Source of the DNA: Terrimesophilobacter mesophilus
Lineage (GTDB): Bacteria > Actinomycetota > Actinomycetes > Actinomycetales > Microbacteriaceae
Length of the DNA stretch: 64,000 nt
Reading direction: 5' to 3'
Assembly (NCBI RefSeq): GCF_014200375.1
Contig: NZ_JACHBP010000001.1
Coordinates: forward strand, 1,116,001-1,180,000
Shown here one piece after another: positions 36,706 through 46,674 of this stretch. Within the stretch, counting starts at the first letter, position 1. Every line of letters starts with the position of its first letter. The notes under the pieces are model-generated. The model saw only the letters and a program-made list of their open reading frames with translations. It was not told the DNA's origin and searched no databases. Made by a program: the position numbers and the translations under genes.

Positions 36706-37896
36706 ATGGACGCCGCAGAGCTCGTCACGCTCCTCTCCCCGGAGGGGCTCCGCCTGCTCGACTCGCTCCCGCACTACGACTCCACCGCGGATGTCGTGCA
36801 CACGGTGAGCGTCCTCCGCGCCGCAGGGCACTCTCCCGAGCTCGTCGCCGCTGTTCTCACCCAGTCTCGTCTGAGGCGACGCGCAGCGACCAAGTTCGAT
36901 GACTTCGCCGACCGGATGCTGTTCACCGAGGCGGGCCTCGAACAGGCCACCCGGCTCTCGGTCGCCGCGCTGCACGCCCAGCGGTTCCGCTCCAACGGCC
37001 TCCGGCGCATCGTGGACCTCGGCTGCGGAATCGGCGGGGACGCGCTCGCCATGGCGGCCCTCGATCTCGAGGTCACCGGGGTCGAGCGCGACGAGGTCAC
37101 GGCGGCGCTCGCCGCATACAACCTCGCACCATGGGCGAACGCCGAGGTCGTCAACGCGAGCGCCGACTCGATCCGCGTCGAGGAATACGACGGGGCGTGG
37201 CTCGACCCGGCCAGGAGGGTGACCGCGAGCGGGCACACCATCCGGAGGTCGCGGAATCCGGAGGACTGGTCCCCGTCCCTCGATGACGCCTTCGCGATCG
37301 CGGGCCGTGTTCCGACCGGCATCAAGCTCGGGCCGGGCATCGACCGTGATCTCATTCCGGCAGGCTGTGAGGCGCAGTGGATCTCCGTCGACGGAGACGT
37401 CGTCGAGCTCGTCCTCTGGTTCGGCGCACTCGCCCGGCCCGGCATCCGGAGGGTGGCGACCGTCATCGCGGGGACCACGCGCGCCGAGCTCGCCGCGGCC
37501 GAGGACAGCGTGGATGCCGACGTGGGCCCGCTCGGGGAGTACCTCTACGAACCGGACGGGGCCGTCATCCGCGCGCGACTCATCGGGCAGCTCGTGCGGG
37601 ACCTCGGCGGACGGATGGCGAGCGACGGCATCGCCTGGTTCACGGCCGACACCGCGTCCGCCACCCCGTTCGCGACGTGCTTCCGAGTCACCGACTCCCT
37701 GCCCTTCGATGTGAAGAGGCTTGCGAAGCTCGTGGCGGCGCGGCGCATCGGAACCCTGGAGATCAAGAAGCGGGGGGTGGATGTAGACCCGGCAGCCCTG
37801 CGAAAGACGCTGTCGCCGAAGGGGCCGAATGCCGCGACACTCATCCTCACGCGGGTGGCCGGGAAGCGCATGGCGCTCCTGGCCGAGCGGTCATGA
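36706..37896 (+). CDS. Class I SAM methyltransferase with THUMP-like C-terminal domain
   Basis: This 396-residue protein has a Rossmann methyltransferase core with the SAM motif VDLGCGIGGDALAMA near residue 105 and LDPARR later. A C-terminal THUMP-like domain (about 310-396, LAARR-type KKRGVDVDPAALRKTL) suggests an RNA substrate. The family is common in actinobacteria and uncharacterised. GAGAAT (36694-36699) lies 6 bases before the ATG, consistent with a leaderless mRNA. It is divergent from groES and shares its control region. Confidence 0.87.
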   Translation: MDAAELVTLLSPEGLRLLDSLPHYDSTADVVHTVSVLRAAGHSPELVAAVLTQSRLRRRAATKFDDFADRMLFTEAGLEQATRLSVAALHAQRFRSNGLRRIVDLGCGIGGDALAMAALDLEVTGVERDEVTAALAAYNLAPWANAEVVNASADSIRVEEYDGAWLDPARRVTASGHTIRRSRNPEDWSPSLDDAFAIAGRVPTGIKLGPGIDRDLIPAGCEAQWISVDGDVVELVLWFGALARPGIRRVATVIAGTTRAELAAAEDSVDADVGPLGEYLYEPDGAVIRARLIGQLVRDLGGRMASDGIAWFTADTASATPFATCFRVTDSLPFDVKRLAKLVAARRIGTLEIKKRGVDVDPAALRKTLSPKGPNAATLILTRVAGKRMALLAERS

Positions 37897-37998
37897 CGGC
37901 CCGGCATCCCCGGGGGCGGCGCCGGGCCTGCGCGCTGAGGCCGATCGGGATGCCGAGTGGACTTTCCGGCGCGGGAATTCCGGCGTAGGTTGGCTCCC

Positions 37999-38415
37999 AT
38001 GCGGTTGCACGGTGCAGTGGATTGGACGCGACGTCACGTCGTCTCTCTGAGTGTCGGGGCCGGCGTCGTCGCCCTGCACGCGGGTGCGTATGCGTTCTTC
38101 GCCGGTCGCGACCCGTACAGCCAGACGATCTTCCCGGCCTGCCCGCTGCTCCACTATTTCGGCATCCAGTGCCCCGGCTGCGGCGGGACCCGCGCCATGT
38201 ACTCGCTCCTCCACGGCGATATAGCCACGTCCATCGCGATGAACCCGCTCGTCGTCGCGGGCTACCTTTCGGTCGCGATAGCCCTCGTCGGCATCCTGAT
38301 CGGAAAGCGGGGAGCCGAGCGGACCTCCCGCTGGCTGTACTGGGCTGCCGCGGCGATCGCGATCGGTGCGACCCTGTGGAGCGCGGTCATCCGGAACCTG
38401 CTCCTGCCGCACTGA
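37999..38415 (+). CDS. DUF2752 membrane protein
   Basis: This 138-residue protein has three hydrophobic helices and the DUF2752 signature CPGCGGTRA in a loop (near residue 54), preceded by FPACPLLHYFGIQ. The cysteines could bind metal or form a disulphide. The function is unknown. TAGGTT (37986-37991) lies 7 bases before the ATG, which supports this start and a leaderless mRNA. It is monocistronic and convergent with the DUF4190 gene. Confidence 0.83.
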   Translation: MRLHGAVDWTRRHVVSLSVGAGVVALHAGAYAFFAGRDPYSQTIFPACPLLHYFGIQCPGCGGTRAMYSLLHGDIATSIAMNPLVVAGYLSVAIALVGILIGKRGAERTSRWLYWAAAAIAIGATLWSAVIRNLLLPH

Positions 38416-38439
38416 GCCGGCTGCGCCGACCCTGCAGGA

Positions 38440-38461
38440 CGGGCCCGGTCAGGCGGGCCCG
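38440..38461. terminator. Hairpin between convergent DUF2752 and DUF4190 genes
   Basis: A 7-bp stem (CGGGCCC, 8-base loop, GGGCCCG) lies between two convergent stops and is a likely shared terminator, although no T-tract is present. Confidence 0.45.
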
Positions 38462-38466
38462 AAGAG

Positions 38467-38874
38467 TCAGCTCCCCGAGCTCGCGATGAACGGCAGGGCC
38501 AGCAGCGGCGACAGCGCGAGGGCGAAGAGCAGAATCCAGAAGATGATGGATGCGCCCGCCCCCACATAGCCGGTGATCGTTCCTGCGAGGGCCATCCCCC
38601 GGGCGGACTCGCGCTTGAGGCCGAGGTGCCCGAGCACGATCCCTGCGACCGAGAACAGGAACCCCGCACCGTAGCAACACGACAGCACGACCCCCACGAT
38701 CCCGAAGATCATCGCCAGGAGGCTCAGGATGGTCGGCGGCTTCTGGGCTCCCATGGGATACGGGACCGCGGCGTATGGCGTCGGGGCAGGAGGTGGCGGC
38801 GGGGTTGCGGCCGGCGGGACGGGAGTGTACGGCGTGGGCGGAACCGGCACGTCGCTTTCTGGATCTGTCGGCAT
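38467..38874 (-). CDS. DUF4190-like small membrane protein (copy 1)
   Basis: This 135-residue protein has a proline-rich cytosolic N-terminus (repeated P, A, T residues to about 45) followed by two or three helices containing VGVVLSCCYGAGFLFSVAGI and GHLGLKRESARGMALAG. It is a close paralogue of the next gene. The proline-rich tail may bind a partner. The function is unknown. AGAGAG precedes the ATG. Confidence 0.8.
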   Translation of the reverse strand: MPTDPESDVPVPPTPYTPVPPAATPPPPPAPTPYAAVPYPMGAQKPPTILSLLAMIFGIVGVVLSCCYGAGFLFSVAGIVLGHLGLKRESARGMALAGTITGYVGAGASIIFWILLFALALSPLLALPFIASSGS

Positions 38875-38981
38875 GGCTCTCTGGGTGTTGTGCGGCGCAT
38901 CCGGCCGGAGGTCTGGCGCGTTGGCAACGCGCGCATCCCGTCAACCGAGTGGCGACGGGATGCGCGCGGACGCGTAGTCGA

Positions 38982-39344
38982 TTACGGGTAGGTGAGTGAG
39001 CTCGTGTAGGAGGTCCACGGGAGGAAGGACAGCATCGCCGGCGCGGCGAGCAGCAGGATCCACATGAGGATCGCGAGCGCGGCGCCGATGTAGCCGGTGA
39101 TCATACCGGTCGTCGCCATGCCCTTGGCGTTCTCCTTCTTCTTGCCGATGTGCCCGAGGACGATGCCGGCGACGGCGAAGAGGAATCCGGCCCCGAAGCA
39201 GCAGGACAGTACGAGACCGACGATGCCGCCGATCATCGACAGGAGGCTGAGGATCGTCGAAGGCTTCGCTGGGCCCGCGTTGTAAGGAGCAGCCGGCGGC
39301 GTAGGCGGAACCGGAGTCTGGTCTGGCACTGTGGGGTCGGTCAT
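38982..39344 (-). CDS. DUF4190-like small membrane protein (copy 2)
   Basis: This 120-residue protein shares with copy 1 the block STILSLLSMIGGIVG and SCCFGAGFLFAVAGIVLGHIG, then differs at both ends. GGGAGA lies 4 bases before the ATG. A -35/-10 pair (TTGACA at 39431-39436, 17 bases, CACTAT at 39408-39413, minus strand) gives a leader of about 60 bases and may drive both copies. The function is unknown. Confidence 0.8.
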   Translation of the reverse strand: MTDPTVPDQTPVPPTPPAAPYNAGPAKPSTILSLLSMIGGIVGLVLSCCFGAGFLFAVAGIVLGHIGKKKENAKGMATTGMITGYIGAALAILMWILLLAAPAMLSFLPWTSYTSSLTYP

Positions 39345-39407
39345 GATTCTCCCGAAATCTCGAGTTGTGGCGCGATTCGCCGTCCGGTCGTAGTTCCGAA
39401 CGTGCCC

Positions 39408-39436
39408 ATAGTGGCATTGAGTATGGGTCGTGTCAA
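39408..39436 (-). promoter_or_regulatory. Promoter of the DUF4190 pair (TTGACA-17-CACTAT)
   Basis: A perfect -35 hexamer and a -10 with CAnnnT spacing of 17 bases lie on the minus strand just beyond the tsaD stop, placing the promoter between tsaD and the DUF4190 genes. Confidence 0.55.
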
Positions 39437-39483
39437 CGCGAGAACCCTGTGCTCACCTCAGATACGTGGCCGACCGTTGCGGG

Positions 39484-40584
39484 TCAGACCTGGATCTCGG
39501 TGACCGGCATCGTGGAGTCAGCCCCGAAGTCCATGCCGGATGGCGCATGCCCTGCCAGGATCAACTGGGAGCCGAGCGCGGCGATCATCGCGCCGTTGTC
39601 CGTGCACAGCGAGAGGGGCGGGATGCGCAGCTCGATGCCCTCCTCGGCGCACCGCTCTGTCGCGACCTGGCGCAGCCGCGCATTGGCGACCACTCCCCCG
39701 CCGAGGAGCAGTCTGGGCACGCCGAGATCGCCGCATGCCGCGAGTGCTTTCCTGAGCAGAACGTCGACGACCGCTTCGCGGAAACTCGCGGCGATGTCCG
39801 GGGTCGGTACGTCCTCGCCCGCGTCGCGCAACCGTTCGACGTGCCGGGCGACGGCGGTCTTGAGCCCGGAGAAGGAGAAGTCGTAACGGTGCTTCTCGAG
39901 ATCCTTGGGAAGGCTGAGCCCTCGCGGGAACCGGATGGCGTTCGGGTCGCCACCGGCCGCTGCACGGTCGATCTCGGGCCCACCGGGATACGGGAGTCCG
40001 AGTAGTCGCGCGACCTTGTCGAAGGCCTCGCCCGCCGCGTCGTCGATCGTCTCGCCGAGCAGTTCGACATCCGAGACCAGGTCGCGCACGAGGAGGAGTG
40101 AGGTGTGACCGCCGGACACGAGGAGGGCGATGGTGGGGTACTCGAGTGGGCCGGACGTCGCGACCGGGAGCGCTGAGGGTTGCAGCGTGACGGGAGCGTC
40201 GCCGACGGGACTTCGCAGGACATCCGCCCCCACGTGGCCGACGAGGTGGTTCACGGCGTAGAGCGGCTTGTCGAGCGAGATCGCGAGGGCCTTCGCCGCA
40301 GCGATTCCGACCATGAGCGCACCGGAGAGGCCGGGGCCGCTCGTGACGGCGATCGCGTCGAGCTCCTCGAGCGTGACGCCCGCCTCCGCGAGCGCCGCGG
40401 CAAGAGCGGGCTGGAACGCTTCGAGGTGGGCGCGCGCGGCGATCTCCGGGACGACCCCTCCGTATCGCGCATGCTCGTCCATCGACGATGCGATGACATT
40501 GGCCAGCAGGGTATCCCCGCGCACGATGCCGATGCCGGTCTCGTCGCAGCTGGTCTCGATTCCGAGCACGAGGGGTGCTGTCAT
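39484..40584 (-). CDS. tsaD: tRNA N6-threonylcarbamoyladenosine transferase TsaD
   Basis: TsaD transfers the threonylcarbamoyl group onto A37 of ANN-decoding tRNAs. The 366-residue product starts [17 protein letters not shown]. The ASKHA nucleotide and metal motifs are HLEAFQPAL and NHLVGHV (metal histidines), with GGHTSLLLV after them, and [12 protein letters not shown] and [13 protein letters not shown] follow. Its ATG overlaps the rimI stop (ATGA). It is the last gene of the glmS-acpS-alr-tsaE-tsaB-rimI-tsaD run. Confidence 0.97.
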   Translation of the reverse strand: MTAPLVLGIETSCDETGIGIVRGDTLLANVIASSMDEHARYGGVVPEIAARAHLEAFQPALAAALAEAGVTLEELDAIAVTSGPGLSGALMVGIAAAKALAISLDKPLYAVNHLVGHVGADVLRSPVGDAPVTLQPSALPVATSGPLEYPTIALLVSGGHTSLLLVRDLVSDVELLGETIDDAAGEAFDKVARLLGLPYPGGPEIDRAAAGGDPNAIRFPRGLSLPKDLEKHRYDFSFSGLKTAVARHVERLRDAGEDVPTPDIAASFREAVVDVLLRKALAACGDLGVPRLLLGGGVVANARLRQVATERCAEEGIELRIPPLSLCTDNGAMIAALGSQLILAGHAPSGMDFGADSTMPVTEIQV

Positions 40585-41135
40585 GATCGCTCCCCTCCCC
40601 GGTTCCCGTCTCCCGGCTCCGGTTGTTCCGGATGCGGCGATCCGACTTCTGGCGCGGCGAGCGTTGCGCCGCGCGGAACGGGCGCGAGGCGCATGACGAT
40701 CGCGTCGACGCCATCCGGCTGGTAGTACCGCGCCCGCACGGCCAGTTCCTCGAAGCCGAGCGACTGGTAGAGGGCCCGAGCTCCGGGGTTGTCCGCGCGC
40801 ACCTCGAGGAAGACCTCGTCAGCACCGCGCTTCACCGCCTCGTTGATGAGCGTGAGCATGACGGTTCGACCGAGCCCGCCGCGCCTGGCCGCCTCCGCGA
40901 CGGCGATGGTCTGGATGTCGGCCTCCTTCGCTCCACGCGGCGCGAGCACCCCGGCGTAGGCGTCGATGCCTCCCGGAGTCTCCGGCCGGAAGGCGACGAG
41001 GTACCACGCGTTCGGGTTCGACAGCTCCTCGCGCATGATCGCCCTCGACCATGCGTCGTTCGCGAAGATGGAGGTCTCCAGCTGCATGATCGCCTCGAGG
41101 TCCCCAGCGTCCGCGTGACGCAGTTGCCAGGTCAC
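40581..41135 (-). CDS. rimI: Ribosomal protein S18-alanine N-acetyltransferase RimI
   Basis: This GNAT enzyme of 184 residues starts at GTG 41135, which overlaps the tsaB stop as GTGA. The acetyl-CoA motif A region reads [19 protein letters not shown], and the C-terminal block is [19 protein letters not shown]. The last 25 residues are a disordered proline- and glycine-rich tail not typical of the family. Position between tsaB and tsaD is the usual one. RimI acetylates ribosomal proteins such as S18; the exact target is inferred. Confidence 0.92.
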   Translation of the reverse strand: MTWQLRHADAGDLEAIMQLETSIFANDAWSRAIMREELSNPNAWYLVAFRPETPGGIDAYAGVLAPRGAKEADIQTIAVAEAARRGGLGRTVMLTLINEAVKRGADEVFLEVRADNPGARALYQSLGFEELAVRARYYQPDGVDAIVMRLAPVPRGATLAAPEVGSPHPEQPEPGDGNRGGERS

Positions 41136-41806
41136 GCCGTCACCCTCCTCGGACCGGAGGAGGGTGTCACGTCGGGCGAGCGGAGGTAGAGCGGTTCGGC
41201 GCCGGCGAACGCGCGGCGGTGCAGGTACAGGCTCTCGGCGAGCAGGCCGACGGATGCCGCGGAGACCCAGTCGGCATCCCACCGCTGATAACCGTCATAG
41301 CCGGTTACCACCTCGGGCAACTCGTCCGGTCGCTGGAGTCCCGGCCCCTGGACTCGGATCGGCAGGGCGAACTCGTCGGCGCCGCTGTACGCGCTCCAGT
41401 AGCGCTCATGGCGGCGCGCATCCGTCGTCACGAGCAGCGGGGTGGCGTCGGCACCGCCACCCGTCACGATGCCGGAGGCGCTCGCGGCAGCCGCGACGTA
41501 GTGGGCGTATGCGACAGCGTCGTGGCTCACCACGCGAACGACCGGCTTGCCGGCGCCGAAGGCGAACGCATTCGCCGCTGCGATCCCCACTCTCAGGCCG
41601 GTGAATGGGCCCGGTCCCATGCCGACGGCGATGCCGGAGAGCGTCTCGACCGCGACACTGGACGCCTCCAGGCACTCGAGGATGAGCGTTCCGATGACCT
41701 CGGCGTGGCGACGGGTGTCCTCCACCGAGCGCTCGGCGAGAACACCGCGGTCCCGGTCGACGACGGCCACGCTCGTCCCGGCCGACGTGTCGATCGCGAG
41801 AAGCAT
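41132..41806 (-). CDS. tsaB: tRNA t6A biosynthesis protein TsaB
   Basis: TsaB is the ASKHA-fold partner that dimerises with TsaD. The 224-residue product begins MLLAIDTSAGTSVAVVD and has the conserved AVGMGPGPFTGLRVGIA block near residue 60. It follows tsaE with 2 bases between genes, and its stop overlaps rimI. Alone it has no catalytic centre; it works with TsaD and TsaE. Confidence 0.95.
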   Translation of the reverse strand: MLLAIDTSAGTSVAVVDRDRGVLAERSVEDTRRHAEVIGTLILECLEASSVAVETLSGIAVGMGPGPFTGLRVGIAAANAFAFGAGKPVVRVVSHDAVAYAHYVAAAASASGIVTGGGADATPLLVTTDARRHERYWSAYSGADEFALPIRVQGPGLQRPDELPEVVTGYDGYQRWDADWVSAASVGLLAESLYLHRRAFAGAEPLYLRSPDVTPSSGPRRVTA

Positions 41807-41808
41807 GG

Positions 41809-42264
41809 TTACAGCTTAAAGTCTGCGAATCGCGGGCCGTGCCCCGTGATGGTGACCCTGCGAGGCTCGGCCTCGTCCGTGCCTCCCATGGCGGGTCGCA
41901 CGATCTCGACTTCCAGCCACGAGTCGGTCATGCCGTCGACCATTCCTGCAGCCCATTCGACGACGACGATCGAACCCTCGAAGTCGAGGTCGAGGTCGTC
42001 GAGCTCCGCCGGATTCGACAGCCGGTATGCGTCGACGTGGACGAGCGGAGCATCCGTGCCTCTCGCATGCGTTCGCGCGATCACGAAGGTGGGGCTCGCG
42101 ACGGTCCCGGCGACGCCCAGTGCCGCGCCGAGACCTCGGACGAGCGTCGTCTTGCCCGCCCCGAGTTCGCCGTTGAGCGCCACGAGGTCGCCTGGTCGCA
42201 GTCGCCCTGCGATGGCAGCACCGAGCTTCTCCATCTCCTCGGGGGTGGCGACGGAGATCCTCAC
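41809..42264 (-). CDS. tsaE: tRNA t6A biosynthesis ATPase TsaE
   Basis: TsaE is the small ATPase that resets the TsaB-TsaD complex. The 151-residue protein has the P-loop GELGAGKTT near residue 33, SPTFVIARTHA, and VEWAAGM for ATP handling. It starts at GTG 42264, overlapping the alr stop. Identity is very certain. Confidence 0.95.
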   Translation of the reverse strand: MRISVATPEEMEKLGAAIAGRLRPGDLVALNGELGAGKTTLVRGLGAALGVAGTVASPTFVIARTHARGTDAPLVHVDAYRLSNPAELDDLDLDFEGSIVVVEWAAGMVDGMTDSWLEVEIVRPAMGGTDEAEPRRVTITGHGPRFADFKL

Positions 42265-43373
42265 GCGACACCGCCGACGTATCGGCGTTCGACCCGGTGC
42301 CCCAGTCGGGAGACGATCTCATAGTTGATGGTTCCCGCGGCCCCCGCCCACTCGTCGGCCGACGGTGCGCCGAGCTCGGGGTCCCCGAAGACGACCGCGC
42401 GATCGCCTGCAGACACGTCAGCGTCGCCGACGTCGACGATGATCTGGTCCATCGCGACGACCCCCGCGACGGTGAATCGGCTCTGGTTGATCGTTACAGG
42501 GCCCATCCCGGATGCCTGGCGCGGGATCCCATCCGCGTAGCCGAGCGGGATGAGCGCGAGAGTGGTGTCCCGGTCCGTCCGGTAGCGGTGGCCGTAGGAG
42601 ACGCCCGCTCCGGCCGGGACCCGCTTCACGGAGACGACCTCGGCACTCAGTTCCATCGCCGGCGTGAGACCGAGCGAGTGCGCTGAGACGCCGTCCAGCG
42701 GCGACAGGCCGTAACACCCGAGCCCGACGCGCACGAGGTTGCAGCGGGCGTCGGGGCCGGCGAGAGCGCCGAGTGTCGCCGACAGGTGCACGACCTCCGG
42801 CGCGATGCCGACGGATGCGGCGATCGTGACCGCACGGTCGAACGCTGAACGCTGGGCATCATCCGATTCGGTGCCGGCATTCGCGAGGTGGCTGAAAATA
42901 CCCCGGATGTGCGCACCCGCCGTGCGTTCGAGACTTCTCGCCCGCGAGAAGAGTTCCTCCCAGGTTCCCTCTACCGCCCCATTGCGACTCAGTCCGGTGT
43001 CGACCTTCACCTGGATGTTGCGCACGCCCGCGCTCACGGCGCGCTCGAGTTCTGCGAGTGAATTCACTCCGACGTCGATCCCGTCCTCCACTGCAGTCGC
43101 GAAATCCTCGAGGGGGCCGTGAAGCCAGGTCAGGATCGGCGAACCGATCCCGGCAGAGCGAAGCACTCGCGCCTCCGCGGAGTCGATCACGCCGAGCCAG
43201 TCCGCACCCCCTTCCACCGCGGCACGGGCGGCGGGCACGGCTCCGTGCCCGTACCCGTCCGCCTTCACGACGGCGAGGAAGTGCGCTGTGCCGGCCGAAC
43301 GACGCAGGGTTTCGACGTTGGAGGAGATGGCGTCGAGATCGATCGTCGCCTCACGCAGTGGCCGGGAGGTCAT
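42261..43373 (-). CDS. alr: Alanine racemase Alr
   Basis: Alr makes D-alanine for peptidoglycan. The 370-residue PLP enzyme has the PLP lysine in FLAVVKADGYGHGA near residue 37 and the second-domain catalytic tyrosine in GVSYGHRYRTDRDT. It starts at ATG 43373, overlapping the acpS stop (ATGA). The C-terminal domain carries the substrate-contact block GDRAVVFG. It lies in the middle of the t6A operon, as it does near tsaE in mycobacteria. Confidence 0.96.
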   Translation of the reverse strand: MTSRPLREATIDLDAISSNVETLRRSAGTAHFLAVVKADGYGHGAVPAARAAVEGGADWLGVIDSAEARVLRSAGIGSPILTWLHGPLEDFATAVEDGIDVGVNSLAELERAVSAGVRNIQVKVDTGLSRNGAVEGTWEELFSRARSLERTAGAHIRGIFSHLANAGTESDDAQRSAFDRAVTIAASVGIAPEVVHLSATLGALAGPDARCNLVRVGLGCYGLSPLDGVSAHSLGLTPAMELSAEVVSVKRVPAGAGVSYGHRYRTDRDTTLALIPLGYADGIPRQASGMGPVTINQSRFTVAGVVAMDQIIVDVGDADVSAGDRAVVFGDPELGAPSADEWAGAAGTINYEIVSRLGHRVERRYVGGVA

Positions 43374-43738
43374 CGCGCCTCGGCGATGACGTAGGCGATG
43401 GCGACCCCCGCGTCATGGGTCATGGAGAGGTGGATGTCCGTGATGCCCCGCTCCTGCGCGATCGCCGCAACGCCTCCGCGAAGCGAGAAGGCCGGATTCC
43501 GCTCCCCGTCGGAGACGACGGACATGTCGTGCCAGCGGACGCCGGTGGAGTCGCCGAGAGCCTTGATGAGCGCCTCCTTCGCCGCGAACCGCGCCGCGAG
43601 GGACGAGAGGGCAAGCCTTCGGGGACCCTGCACCTGTTCGCTCTCGGCGAACAGTCGCGCGAGGAGTCTCGGCGTGCGGGCGGTCGCGCGCTCGAAACGT
43701 GCGAGGTCCACGACGTCGACGCCGATTCCGATGATCAT
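43370..43738 (-). CDS. acpS: Holo-acyl carrier protein synthase AcpS
   Basis: AcpS attaches phosphopantetheine to acyl carrier protein. The 122-residue protein starts [17 protein letters not shown] with the Mg-binding Asp, and has the second motif [15 protein letters not shown]. It starts 38 bases after glmS ends and its stop overlaps alr. It could be expressed from the glmS promoter. Confidence 0.95.
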   Translation of the reverse strand: MIIGIGVDVVDLARFERATARTPRLLARLFAESEQVQGPRRLALSSLAARFAAKEALIKALGDSTGVRWHDMSVVSDGERNPAFSLRGGVAAIAQERGITDIHLSMTHDAGVAIAYVIAEAR

Positions 43739-43776
43739 GTGGACGTGCCTTCGCCGAGGTCCATGAGCGACCCGCG

Positions 43777-45630
43777 CTACTCGACCGTCACCGATTTGGC
43801 GAGGTTGCGCGGCTGGTCCACATCGAGCCCCTTCGCGGCGGCGAGCTCCATCGCGAAGATCTGCAGCGGCGCGAAGGCCAGGAGCGGCTCGAAGAATGTC
43901 GAGGCGAGCGGGATCGTGAACACCTTGTCCGCGTACGGCAGCACGGCGGCGTCACCGGCTTCGGCGATCGCGAGAACGCGGGCGCCGCGCGCTCGGATCT
44001 CCTGGATGTTCGACACGACTTTGGGGTGAAGCGACTCCTTGCCCCGAGGGCTCGGCACGATCACGAACACCGGTTGGCCCGGCTCGATGAGCGCGATCGG
44101 CCCGTGCTTGAGTTCGCCCGCCGCGAAACCCTCCGCATGGATGTAGGCGAGCTCCTTGAGTTTGAGGGCTCCTTCGAGCGCGACCGGGTAGCCGACATGT
44201 CGCCCGAGGAACAGCACGGAACGGGTGTCCGACATCCAGTGGGCCAGCTCGCGGATCTCAGCGTGCTGTTCGAGGACCGTCGCAAGCTTTTCCGGCACCG
44301 CCTGCAGCTCGGTGAGAAGAACGAATGCCTCCTCCGCACTGAGTGTTCCCCGCAGTCCCGCGAGGTGCAGTCCGAACAGGTAGATGGCAGTGACCTGCGC
44401 CACGAGCGCCTTCGTCGAGGCGACGGCGACCTCGGGGCCGGCGTGCGTGTAGATCACGGCATCCGACTCTCGGGCGATCGTGGCGCCCTGGGTGTTGCAG
44501 ATCGAAATCGTCTTCGCGCCGGCCTCGATCGCGTACTTGACTGCCATGAGGGTGTCCATGGTCTCGCCCGACTGGCTGATCGAGATGACGAGGGTCCGGT
44601 CGTCGATGACCGGTTCCCGGTACCGGAACTCGTGCGACAGGTCGACCTCAACCGGGATCTTCGCCCACTTCTCGATCGCGTACTTGCCGATCATGCCCGC
44701 GTAGGCCGCCGTTCCGCAGCCGAGGATGACGACGCGCTCGACGCCGCGCAGGGTGTTGTCGAAGCCGTCGAGCTCTGGAATGTGAACTGCACCGTCGGCC
44801 ACGCGCCCGAGGAGCGTGTTCGCGACCGCCTCCGGCTGTTCGCTGATCTCCTTCGCCATGAAGCTCGACCAGCCACCCTTCTCGGCCGCGGAGGCATCCC
44901 AGGTGACCTCGAACTCCTCGGTCTCGACCGGGTTGCCTTCGAAGTCGGTCACCGACACGGATTCCGCGGTGATCGTCACCACCTGGTCCTGGCCGATCGC
45001 GAGCGCCCTTCGGGTGTACTCGACGAAGGCCGCGACATCCGATCCGAGGAAGTTCTCGCCATCGCCGAGCCCGATGACGAGCGGCGAGTTGCGGCGCGCG
45101 CCGACGACCACGCCAGGCTGGTCCCGGTGCAACACGAGGAGGGTGAATGCGCCGTGCAGCTGGGCGACCACGCGGCGCAGCGCCTCGGTGACATCCCCCG
45201 TCTCGCGGAACGCATAACCGACGAGATGCGCCGCGACCTCGCTGTCGGTCTCGCTCGTGAAGACGGTCTCCGGATGCGCGGTGAGCAGCTCGGCCTTGAG
45301 TTCGGCGAAGTTCTCGATGATGCCGTTGTGGATGAGAGCGAGCCTGCCGTCATCGCCGAGATGCGGATGAGCGTTCGCGTCGGTCGGGCCGCCGTGCGTC
45401 GCCCAGCGCGTGTGCCCGATGCCGGTAGGGCCATCCTGGACGGGGTTCGCCTCGACGTCGTCGACGAGAACCTGCAGCTTTCCGGCGTGCTTGCGAAGTC
45501 CGAGGTCGCCGTCCGCCCCGATCACAGCGATGCCGGCGGAGTCATAACCGCGATACTCGAGGCGACGAAGGCCGCCCAGCAGCACCTCCACGCTGCGGTT
45601 GCCTCCGACGTAGCCCACAATTCCACACAT
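43777..45630 (-). CDS. glmS: Glutamine-fructose-6-phosphate aminotransferase GlmS
   Basis: GlmS makes glucosamine-6-phosphate, the first step to UDP-GlcNAc. The 617-residue enzyme starts [11 protein letters not shown] with the N-terminal nucleophile Cys after Met removal, then the glutaminase domain (HTRWATHG). Two SIS sugar-isomerase domains follow ([22 protein letters not shown]), and the end is [13 protein letters not shown]. The start follows TAAAAT (45638-45643) by 7 bases, so the mRNA is predicted leaderless and has no room for a glmS ribozyme. It is divergent from coaA and heads the acpS-alr-t6A run. Confidence 0.97.
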   Translation of the reverse strand: MCGIVGYVGGNRSVEVLLGGLRRLEYRGYDSAGIAVIGADGDLGLRKHAGKLQVLVDDVEANPVQDGPTGIGHTRWATHGGPTDANAHPHLGDDGRLALIHNGIIENFAELKAELLTAHPETVFTSETDSEVAAHLVGYAFRETGDVTEALRRVVAQLHGAFTLLVLHRDQPGVVVGARRNSPLVIGLGDGENFLGSDVAAFVEYTRRALAIGQDQVVTITAESVSVTDFEGNPVETEEFEVTWDASAAEKGGWSSFMAKEISEQPEAVANTLLGRVADGAVHIPELDGFDNTLRGVERVVILGCGTAAYAGMIGKYAIEKWAKIPVEVDLSHEFRYREPVIDDRTLVISISQSGETMDTLMAVKYAIEAGAKTISICNTQGATIARESDAVIYTHAGPEVAVASTKALVAQVTAIYLFGLHLAGLRGTLSAEEAFVLLTELQAVPEKLATVLEQHAEIRELAHWMSDTRSVLFLGRHVGYPVALEGALKLKELAYIHAEGFAAGELKHGPIALIEPGQPVFVIVPSPRGKESLHPKVVSNIQEIRARGARVLAIAEAGDAAVLPYADKVFTIPLASTFFEPLLAFAPLQIFAMELAAAKGLDVDQPRNLAKSVTVE

Positions 45631-45637
45631 GATCTGA

Positions 45638-45698
45638 ATTTTAGGGCACCCGGTTGGAAGATCGCGCCGCGGCCGATCCTTCCCGGCACGGGTAGTCT
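45638..45698. promoter_or_regulatory. Divergent -10 boxes for leaderless glmS and coaA
   Basis: On the minus strand TAAAAT (45638-45643) lies 7 bases from the glmS ATG. On the plus strand TAGTCT (45693-45698) lies 7 bases from the coaA ATG. The 49 bases between them hold both -35 regions, neither of which is a strong match. Confidence 0.55.
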
Positions 45699-45705
45699 GT
45701 TCTGG

Positions 45706-46653
45706 ATGCCTGAGCCCGCCGCCGCAAACGGACACCTGAGTCCGTTCCTCGAGATCGATCGCTCGGCCTGGGCGGAACTCGCCCCCACAACGCAGCAGCC
45801 TCTCACCGCACAGGAACTGGTCGAACTCCAGGGCCTCGGCGATGTCCTCAACCTCAACGAGGTCGCCGAGGTCTACCTTCCGCTCAGCAAGCTCGTGAGC
45901 CTCTACGCGGTGGGCGCGAAACGACTGCACGCCGCGACGAGCAGCTTCCTTCGCCAACGCAGCCAGAGCACACCGTTCGTGATCGGCATCGCCGGGTCGG
46001 TCGCGGTGGGAAAGTCGACGATCGCGCGGGTGCTGCGCGAACTGCTTGCCCGCTGGGAGGACACACCCCGCGTCGAACTCGTGACGACAGACGGCTTCCT
46101 CTGGCCCAATGCAGAACTCGAACGCCGCGGACTCATGGAGCGCAAGGGCTTCCCGGAGGCCTACGACCGACGGGCGCTCTTGCGCTTCGTCACGATGGTC
46201 AAAAGTGGTGCGGACGAGGTGCGCGCTCCTCTCTACTCTCATCTCACCTACGACATCGTGCGGGACGAGGAGGTCATCGTCCACCGCCCCGACATCCTCA
46301 TCGTCGAGGGCCTCAACGTGCTGCAGCCCCCCGCACCCGGCCGCAAACTCGCCGTGAGCGACCTCTTCGATTTCACGATCTACGTGGATGCCCGCACCGC
46401 GGACATCGCACGCTGGTACGAGGAGCGGTTCCTCAAGCTGCAACAGGGCGCCTTCGCCGACCCCCAGTCGTTCTTCCACCGATTCGCGAATCTGAGCGAG
46501 GCGGAGGCGCGGGCGAAGGCCAGGGACATCTGGAGCCGTATCAACGAGCCGAACCTCGTGCAGAACATCCTGCCGACGCGCGGGCGTGCGACGCTCGTGC
46601 TACGGAAGGAGACGCAGCACGCGGTCAGCACCGTGCTTCTCCGCAAGACGTAG
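45706..46653 (+). CDS. coaA: Type I pantothenate kinase CoaA
   Basis: CoaA phosphorylates pantothenate, the first and controlling step of CoA synthesis. The 315-residue protein begins [19 protein letters not shown] and has the P-loop [12 protein letters not shown] near residue 98, [20 protein letters not shown] and NVLQPP, and ends close to E. coli CoaA in length. TAGTCT lies 7 bases before the ATG at 45706, supporting this start and a leaderless mRNA. It is divergent from glmS and convergent with glmM. Confidence 0.96.
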   Translation: MPEPAAANGHLSPFLEIDRSAWAELAPTTQQPLTAQELVELQGLGDVLNLNEVAEVYLPLSKLVSLYAVGAKRLHAATSSFLRQRSQSTPFVIGIAGSVAVGKSTIARVLRELLARWEDTPRVELVTTDGFLWPNAELERRGLMERKGFPEAYDRRALLRFVTMVKSGADEVRAPLYSHLTYDIVRDEEVIVHRPDILIVEGLNVLQPPAPGRKLAVSDLFDFTIYVDARTADIARWYEERFLKLQQGAFADPQSFFHRFANLSEAEARAKARDIWSRINEPNLVQNILPTRGRATLVLRKETQHAVSTVLLRKT

Positions 46654-46674
46654 CCCGGCGCGCTGCGGGAACGG

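Noticed and set aside
44026-45705. Upstream in-frame extension of coaA across the glmS gene
   Set aside because: The frame is open by chance opposite glmS. CoaA homology begins at ATG 45706, which also has a -10 box 7 bases upstream.
45631-45705. glmS ribozyme or other riboswitch before glmS
   Set aside because: The whole intergenic gap is 75 bases and the predicted transcript starts at the start codon, leaving no room for a ribozyme.
45631-46479. Upstream extension of the glmS frame across coaA
   Set aside because: GlmS must begin [10 protein letters not shown] because the Cys is the N-terminal nucleophile; the earlier part is antisense to coaA.
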